Source: Nitrospiria bacterium (GTDB taxonomy: Bacteria > Nitrospirota > CAKKRA01 > 9FT-COMBO-42-15). From it: a stretch of 10,381 nucleotides of DNA. Within the stretch, counting starts at the first letter, position 1; every line of letters begins with the position of its first letter. The position numbers and the translations under genes are program-made. The notes beneath the pieces are model-generated. The model was not told the DNA's origin, made no database searches, and saw nothing but the letters and a program-made list of their open reading frames with translations. This document shows, piece by piece, positions 5,801 through 10,381 of the stretch. The DNA lies in NCBI GenBank assembly GCA_919902475.1, contig CAKKRA010000064.1:495-10875 (forward strand), written 5' to 3'.

Positions 5801-7297
5801 CTCTGATTTGGCGATATAACCCTTCTCAACTGCGGCCTCTCTGACCGCGTCAGGGTCTATGCCTTTGCCGTCATCGCCTACCTCAATCACAACATTATTG
5901 CCTTCCTGATATGCCCTCACAAAAACAACGCCTGTATCCTCCTTGCCAGACAGTTTTCTGTCATGGGGCATCTCAATGCCGTGCGATATGGCATTTCTGA
6001 TTATATGAACCAATGGGTCTGATATCAATTCAAAGATTGCCTTGTCTATCTTTGTCTCACCGCCCACAAATTCCAGCCTTACCTTTTTGTTTTCACTCTG
6101 TGACACGTCCCTGACCAGCCTTGAAAATCTCTGAAAGAGCTTTTCTATTTCAACCATCCTTACAGAGGTAATCTCCTGCTGCAGATTTGTGGTTATCTTG
6201 CTTATATGCAGAGCGCCTTCGTCTATCTTATTGAAAAAATCGGAAAGGGACTCCATTATCTCTGACATATCATTTGTAATCTCTACGAGCTTGCGGGACA
6301 AAAGATTAAAGTCGTCATATCTGTCAAACTCAAGCTCAAAAAAACCTTCTACATGGCCTGAGCTGCCTTCTGCCTTTGACGGCTTTTTGCCTGTGGAAGA
6401 AAAGCTCATGGCTGACATGCTGAATTCATATTTGCTCTCAAAGTCCTTTACAACCTTTAAGAGTCTTGCCTTGCTCTTTACAAGCTCGTCCCTTATATCC
6501 TTAACATGCTCAAGCTGGCCGGTAAGCCTGTTTCTGTTAACAACCAATTCACCAACAAGGTTCATTAAGTTTGAAAGCTGGTCTACCTGAACCCTGATAA
6601 TTCTCTTCTCTAAGTCGCTGACGTCAGCAGCGCGTCTACCGGGAGCCGTGCGCTCTGCAGGCTTCTCTGCCTTTACAGGCAGCTCTTCAACAGCCTCTTC
6701 TTCTTCAGCTTCAGCCTCTTCTACTGTCTCATCTTTTTCCTCTTCTATCTCTTTAAAGGCGCCTTCCATATCAACAACATCAGATTCCTCCCCTTCCTTT
6801 TCAACAAATATCTTATCTAATGACTTATAGACCCGCTCAATTGATTCATCATCTGCCTCAACATTCTCTGATATTTTCTCTTCAGCCTTTTCTTCAGTCT
6901 TTTCCCTGTTGATTAGTATCTCATATTTTCTATTGATTGCATCTCTCAGTGTTGCATCCTCTTTTCTGCCGGATGAAATATCATCAAGGAGTACCTTTAT
7001 TGTATCCAAGACCTCAAAGAGAAAATTCATAATCACCCTGTCAGGTGTGAGCTGTCCTGACCTTGCAGATTCAAGGATATCCTCTGCCCTATGGGCAACA
7101 TCACTAATTATTCCAAAACCCATCATTGCTGATGAGCCTTTTAATGTATGCGCATCTCTGAAAAGACTGTCTATCAATTCTATGTTCTGGGGGTCATTTT
7201 CTAAGACAAGGAGGTTGTTATTGAGGCTTGTAAGATGGTCGCCTGCCTCTATAAGGAAGAATTCAATTATTGCGGATTTGTCAAAGCTCTTTGCCAC
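5798..7297 (-). CDS. cheA: CheA histidine kinase, N-terminal part (truncated in the ATPase domain)
   Basis: This is the upstream 499 residues of the chemosensory kinase. The start is a GTG with AGGAAGGTG at 7304-7312. P1 (about 8-105) carries the phosphorylated His50 in AHTLKGSSAMMGF. Residues 130-225 are a strongly acidic, glutamate-rich linker in place of a clear P2. P3 dimerisation starts near 233 (RVQVDQLSNLMNLVGELVV) and contains a long insert with FELEFDRYDDFNLLSRKL, the DRY/LSR signature of type IV pilus class CheA proteins. P4 shows the N box (HIIRNAISHGIE, Asn435) and G1 box (VGDDGKGID, Asp475/Asp476), then stops at a TAA before the F and G2 boxes. As written, the product lacks half of the ATP-binding site, P5 and the receiver, and should be inactive as a kinase. 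P1 might still be phosphorylated by another kinase. Confidence 0.88.
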   Translation of the reverse strand: MAKSFDKSAIIEFFLIEAGDHLTSLNNNLLVLENDPQNIELIDSLFRDAHTLKGSSAMMGFGIISDVAHRAEDILESARSGQLTPDRVIMNFLFEVLDTIKVLLDDISSGRKEDATLRDAINRKYEILINREKTEEKAEEKISENVEADDESIERVYKSLDKIFVEKEGEESDVVDMEGAFKEIEEEKDETVEEAEAEEEEAVEELPVKAEKPAERTAPGRRAADVSDLEKRIIRVQVDQLSNLMNLVGELVVNRNRLTGQLEHVKDIRDELVKSKARLLKVVKDFESKYEFSMSAMSFSSTGKKPSKAEGSSGHVEGFFELEFDRYDDFNLLSRKLVEITNDMSEIMESLSDFFNKIDEGALHISKITTNLQQEITSVRMVEIEKLFQRFSRLVRDVSQSENKKVRLEFVGGETKIDKAIFELISDPLVHIIRNAISHGIEMPHDRKLSGKEDTGVVFVRAYQEGNNVVIEVGDDGKGIDPDAVREAAVEKGYIAKSE

Positions 7298-7314
7298 CTA
7301 AAACACCTTCCTGG

Positions 7315-7329
7315 CAGGCTGAATGCCTG
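7315..7329 (-). other. Small hairpin just upstream of the cheA ribosome site
   Basis: CAGGC-N5-GCCTG forms a five-base-pair stem with a five-base loop, ending two bases before the AGGAAGGTG ribosome site of cheA. It is short and could be coincidental. If it forms, it could influence ribosome access or protect an mRNA end produced at the upstream palindromic repeat. Confidence 0.25.
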
Positions 7330-7405
7330 TCCTTAGATTAAAAATCCCGATATCTAATTACTGAATCCAAAAATCTAACAACCAAAACTCGTATAATGCC
7401 ATAAA

Positions 7406-7493
7406 TGTCATTCCCGCATGCTTTTAGCGGGAATCCAGAGTTTCATAAATTTAAGAGATTTTGGATTCCTGCCAGAGGCACGCAGGAATGACA
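7406..7493. repeat. 88-bp palindromic interspersed repeat (REP/MITE-like)
   Basis: The element is bounded by 12-bp inverted ends, TGTCATTCCCGC (7406-7417) and GCAGGAATGACA (7482-7493), with one mismatch. Each arm folds on its own: ATTCCCGC/GCGGGAAT (7410-7417 with 7427-7434, loop 9) and ATTCCTGC/GCAGGAAT (7465-7472 with 7482-7489, loop 9). The centre is also paired by AATCCA/TGGATT (7432-7437 with 7462-7467), so the whole unit is one imperfect palindrome. This architecture and the TCATTCCCGC...GCGGGAATCCAG wording match repeats scattered in many bacterial genomes, somewhat like the neisserial dRS3 type. It sits inside an operon, between the chemoreceptor and cheA, where it could lower or uncouple downstream expression. 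No transposase is present. Confidence 0.8.
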
Positions 7494-7530
7494 AATAATA
7501 GCATAAATAAAAACTTTTTCAACAGCCTGT

Positions 7531-9420
7531 CTATGCCCTCATATCTTCAGTTAATAACACTACTTCCTCTTCCTGCTGCATGATAGTATCTTCTCCCATA
7601 GTGATTGCACGTCCTGCTCTTCTTTCACCTAATGCTTTTGTGGTCTTAAATCTTCCAATTGCATCATTAAGCCTGTTTGTCATGCTCGCAAGCTGGGAAA
7701 TAGTCTTCATTGATTCACGTGAACTCTCAAATGTCCTCTTGGAAACATTTGATATGGTCTCCATTGAGCTAACAACGCCAACCGCGCCTTCCACCTGCTG
7801 TTTTGCAGCAACTGATATGCCGTGAATAAGAGAAGCGGCCTTTGAAACTATACCCTCAATGGATTTCAATGAAGCGCCGGCAGTATCAGCAAGTATTGTG
7901 CCCTCTTCAACATCCCTTGTGCCGTTTTCCATTGCAGTAACTGCCTCGTTTGTTTCAACCTGTATGCCTTTAATAAGGTTTGCGATTTCCTTTGTCGCCT
8001 TGGATGACCTTTCCGCAAGCTTTCTGATTTCATCAGCAACAACTGCAAAGCCTCTGCCCTGCTCGCCTGCCCTTGCAGCCTCAATTGCAGCGTTCAAAGC
8101 AAGGAGGTTTGTCTGCGCAGCAATGTCATTAATAACCTCAATAATCTTTCCAATCTCCATTGAACGTTCGCCGAGGCTCTTAATCTTCTTGCTTGTCCCC
8201 TGAACAGTAGACCTTATCCTGTGCATGCCTGAAATTGTTTCAGAAACTGCCTTTCCGCCTTTGCTTGCAGCATCTGTTGCCTGCCTTGCAGCATTCGCCG
8301 CTTCTTCTGTATTTGATGCAACCTGCTGCATTGACATAGCCATGCTGTCAACAACAGATGATGCCTTATTTATCTGAACCACCTGCTCCTCTGCGCCCCT
8401 GCTCATCTCACTTGTAACTGTAAGAATGGAATCCGTTGCAGTCTTAATCTCCATGCCTGCGCCCCTGATCTGCTCAACAAGATTTGCAAGGCCGTTGACC
8501 ATCAGGTTAAAGGCGTCGGCAACTGAACCAAGTGCGTCAGATGTAACCTCTGCCTGAACAGTAAGGTCTCCCTCTGCTGCTGTAGAAACGATGTCAAGGA
8601 GGTCCATGACCTGCGCCTGCAGCTTGTCTCTTTCAGCCTCTGTCTGAACCATTGTCCTTAGCCGTGTAATCGTTTCATTAAAGGTCCCTGCAAGACGACC
8701 CAGCTCATCAGAGCTTTTTACCTCAAGTTCATGGCTCAGGTCACCCTGTCCAACTCTTTCTGCTGCGCTTATAATATCTTTAATAGGATTGACCATAACC
8801 TTGTTTGCAACCACAATAGCAGCTATAGTAATCAATAGAAAGGCTCCGCCAAAGTATAAAAGGAACCCAATAATATGGTTATTTACCTCTTTGGTTATTG
8901 CCGCTGTAGACATGCCGAGGTGCACGCTTCCTATTAGGCCTTTTAAAATAGGCTGGTCAATGTCTATTATATCCTCGCCCCCTATTTTTAACCTTCTCTG
9001 ATAACCCTCTACATCGCCCTTCTTTTCCCCTTCATGCTTCTCCTCTTTTACAAAAATGTCCGGGACATTGCCTTCAAAGGTGTGGGCCAGTATCTTGCCT
9101 TCATCGCTTTTTATAAAGACATGGCTTATATTAGCGTCTTCTTTTTTTGTCTCTGTAACCACATTCTTGAGGATATCAATACTATTTGTGAGGACAGGGT
9201 TTTGCACCTTATCTGCAACACCCTTTGCCATAGCAATTCCCCTTTTTGTTATCTCGCTCTCCATCTCGGTCTTAAAAGCAGTAATAAACTGATAACCAGC
9301 GACTATTCCAAGCACCAGTGTTGTAGCAATTATAAGGATTGCAACCTTCAGGCTGAGGCCAAATCCCCTACCTGAAACATCAGGCGGCTCGATGCGCCTT
9401 TTCTCCCTTCCTTCTGCCAT
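7531..9420 (-). CDS. Methyl-accepting chemotaxis protein with Cache-like sensor and two HAMP units
   Basis: This 629-residue chemoreceptor starts at the ATG at 9420. A GTG nine bases upstream overlaps the ribosome site AAAGGAG (9429-9435) and is rejected. Membrane span 1 is about 25-46 and span 2 about 183-206. Between them lies a periplasmic domain of about 135 residues with Cache-like strands (ISHVFIKSDEGKILAHTFEG and QPILKGLIGSVHLGM). A HAMP domain follows (about 207-260), then a second HAMP-like unit with AAEGDLTVQAEV (about 270-320). The cytoplasmic signalling hairpin is complete, with the highly conserved tip AAQTNLLALNAAIEAARAGE and GRGFAVVADEIRKLAERS at 434-471. There is no CheR/CheB-binding pentapeptide at the C-terminus, which ends VVLLTEDMRA after a charged tail. 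It lies 72 bases after a cheW gene. Ligand is unknown; a binding protein encoded upstream is a possible partner. Confidence 0.95.
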   Translation of the reverse strand: MAEGREKRRIEPPDVSGRGFGLSLKVAILIIATTLVLGIVAGYQFITAFKTEMESEITKRGIAMAKGVADKVQNPVLTNSIDILKNVVTETKKEDANISHVFIKSDEGKILAHTFEGNVPDIFVKEEKHEGEKKGDVEGYQRRLKIGGEDIIDIDQPILKGLIGSVHLGMSTAAITKEVNNHIIGFLLYFGGAFLLITIAAIVVANKVMVNPIKDIISAAERVGQGDLSHELEVKSSDELGRLAGTFNETITRLRTMVQTEAERDKLQAQVMDLLDIVSTAAEGDLTVQAEVTSDALGSVADAFNLMVNGLANLVEQIRGAGMEIKTATDSILTVTSEMSRGAEEQVVQINKASSVVDSMAMSMQQVASNTEEAANAARQATDAASKGGKAVSETISGMHRIRSTVQGTSKKIKSLGERSMEIGKIIEVINDIAAQTNLLALNAAIEAARAGEQGRGFAVVADEIRKLAERSSKATKEIANLIKGIQVETNEAVTAMENGTRDVEEGTILADTAGASLKSIEGIVSKAASLIHGISVAAKQQVEGAVGVVSSMETISNVSKRTFESSRESMKTISQLASMTNRLNDAIGRFKTTKALGERRAGRAITMGEDTIMQQEEEVVLLTEDMRA

Positions 9421-9428
9421 AATATTCA

Positions 9429-9435
9429 CTCCTTT
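9429..9435 (-). promoter_or_regulatory. Ribosome binding site that fixes the chemoreceptor start
   Basis: AAAGGAG lies eight bases before the ATG at 9420 and overlaps a GTG at 9429 that a longest-frame rule would choose. The placement shows that the ATG is the true start. Confidence 0.75.
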
Positions 9436-9492
9436 CTAAAAAGTTCCATCCCAATAAAAAAAAATCCTCACCCCTAATTTCTCAAACACCGG

Positions 9493-9984
9493 CTATGCAG
9501 CCGCCAATTTTGTGTCATCTATGATTCTTCTTGCATCAAGAATTACCAAAACCTTATCTGTCAATTTGCTGATACCTGTAAGATATTTTGACCTTTCATC
9601 ATCCTTCTTAATATCAAGCGGCTCTATCTTTGAGCCTGTTAATGAAACAACATCCCCTATCTCATCTACCACTATTCCGATTATCATATTGCTGTCAGCA
9701 TTTATAAGAACAATACTGCTGTTTATATCCTGCTTCCACATCGGCAGTTTTAATATCGGCTTTATATCTATTACTGGAACTATATTTCCTCGCAGATTAA
9801 TGACGCCCATTATATAATTAGGCGCCCTTGGAACCGGAAATACCTTTTGAAGATTTATTATCTCCTGTATCTGGTCTATCTCAATGCCGTATAACTCATT
9901 TTCAAATCTGAATGTGCAATATTGTGTAGATGGCTCTGCAGCCTCTTCCTCTGTATTCTGCTCTAATACATCTTCATCTGGCAT
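9493..9984 (-). CDS. cheW: CheW coupling protein (canonical)
   Basis: This 163-residue CheW scaffold joins chemoreceptors and CheA in the membrane-associated array. After an acidic N-terminal tail of about 20 residues the CheW domain begins at YCTFRFENELYGIEIDQI. The family signature is intact: VPRAPNYIMGVINLRGNIVP, with Arg65-Gly66, followed by VIDI. GIVVDEIGDVVSL marks the second half. It starts 12 bases after the stop of the PstS-like gene, with AAGGG overlapping that stop codon, and the chemoreceptor gene follows after 72 bases. Being next to the receptor and closest to consensus, it is the likeliest of the three CheW proteins here to be the main receptor coupler. The stop is TAG. Confidence 0.93.
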   Translation of the reverse strand: MPDEDVLEQNTEEEAAEPSTQYCTFRFENELYGIEIDQIQEIINLQKVFPVPRAPNYIMGVINLRGNIVPVIDIKPILKLPMWKQDINSSIVLINADSNMIIGIVVDEIGDVVSLTGSKIEPLDIKKDDERSKYLTGISKLTDKVLVILDARRIIDDTKLAAA

Positions 9985-9996
9985 AATATTTTACCC

Positions 9997-10381
9997 TTAT
10001 AATTTCTTCTTTGCAGGCTTCTCCTTTAAAACCTTTGAAGCCTTCTTCTTAACAGGCTTCGCCTTCACCTCGTCAACAAAGGCAAGGTCTTTGCTTAAAT
10101 GCTTCCTTCCTTCGCCGAACAGGTAGTCTATAAATTTTTTCTTATTGCCTGTCGGCTCGCCCTTTGTAACCATGTAATCAGTCAATTTCCATGGATATGT
10201 CTGGTCTATCAGACTTTCGCGGGAAGGGGTTATGCCATCCATATTTATAACCTTGACATATCTCCTATTCACCATGCTCAAAAGGATAAAGCCAAAGGCA
10301 TCCTTGTCATTATTTACAGCAAGAAGAACCTCCTGATCCTCTGCTACATTCTTCTTTTCTTTTGCAAAGAGTTCAGGTGTG
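9997..10381 (-). CDS. PstS-like periplasmic substrate-binding protein, C-terminal part (cut by window edge)
   Basis: The frame is open to the window edge, so only the last 127 residues are visible; TTG or ATG codons near 10281 are internal, not the start. The visible part fits the second lobe of PstS-type phosphate-binding proteins: AVNNDKDAFGFILLSMV, VINMDGITPS, TYPWKLTDYMVTKGEPTGN and KKFIDYLFGEG, the usual strand-helix order before the C-terminus. The protein then carries an unusual basic tail of about 20 residues (KAKPVKKKASKVLKEKPAKKK). The canonical end of the family lacks such a tail. It lies 12 bases before cheW, so it is probably co-transcribed with the chemosensory genes and may deliver a ligand to the chemoreceptor. 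The ligand, the signal peptide and phosphate-binding residues cannot be judged because the N-terminal lobe is outside the window. A protease or unrelated binding-protein role is less likely. Confidence 0.78.
   Translation of the reverse strand, partial: TPELFAKEKKNVAEDQEVLLAVNNDKDAFGFILLSMVNRRYVKVINMDGITPSRESLIDQTYPWKLTDYMVTKGEPTGNKKKFIDYLFGEGRKHLSKDLAFVDEVKAKPVKKKASKVLKEKPAKKKL

Noticed and set aside
6189..7301. Plus-strand open frames of 133 and 130 codons opposite cheA (6189-6590 and 6909-7301)
   Set aside because: They are antisense to conserved CheA domains, serine/leucine-rich as expected for antisense frames, and lack ribosome sites. The minus-strand frame explains the sequence.
7859..8203. 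Plus-strand open frame of 114 codons opposite the chemoreceptor signalling domain
   Set aside because: It mirrors the highly conserved receptor hairpin and has no recognisable protein features of its own.
9456..9465. Run of nine A/T as a terminator between cheW and the receptor gene
   Set aside because: It is a T-run on the coding strand, but no stable hairpin precedes it, and the flanking genes look like one operon.

Overview
The window reads as an AT-rich, Gram-negative chromosome segment in which every supported gene lies on the minus strand, so transcription runs from high to low coordinates. A lipobox protein and a two-membrane-span methyl-accepting chemotaxis protein imply an envelope with an inner membrane and a periplasm. 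The style of the response regulator, the CheA-receiver hybrid and the scattered ATTCCCGC-type palindromic repeat fits Nitrospirota or a deltaproteobacterial-type lineage. That placement rests on remembered family resemblance, not on a search.

The first block in transcription order (10381 down to 2351) is a chemosensory operon. It runs: the C-terminal end of a PstS-like substrate-binding protein; a canonical CheW; a two-HAMP chemoreceptor; an 88-bp palindromic repeat; a CheA with a C-terminal receiver; two more CheW-like proteins that overlap by one base; and a receiver protein with a long helical repeat region and a W-E-x-V-P C-terminus. The DRY...LSR signature in the CheA P3 region and the CheA-receiver fusion point to the type IV pilus (Tfp/Pil-Chp/Frz-like) class rather than flagellar chemotaxis. 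No cheR, cheB or stand-alone cheY is in the window.

The most striking defect is in cheA. An in-frame TAA (5798-5800) interrupts an otherwise intact frame of 862 codon positions, between the G1 box and the F box of the ATPase domain. The sequence on both sides is undamaged and in the same frame. This is either a recent nonsense mutation, a base-call error, or (less likely) a functional split or readthrough.

The second block (about 2236 down to 1) looks like a separate transcription unit. Its upstream region holds two extended -10 promoter candidates and a 15-bp palindrome. It encodes a small lipoprotein, a 110-residue helical protein of unknown family, a papain-family cysteine peptidase without signal peptide or propeptide but with all four active-site residues, and the N-terminal 75 residues of a two-span membrane protein cut by the window edge. 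This four-gene cassette is the best candidate here for an undescribed system. Its function cannot be read from sequence alone.

No tRNA, rRNA, CRISPR array, transposase gene or origin was seen. No gene-free stretch exceeds 300 bases; the longest are 7298-7530 and about 2054-2350.
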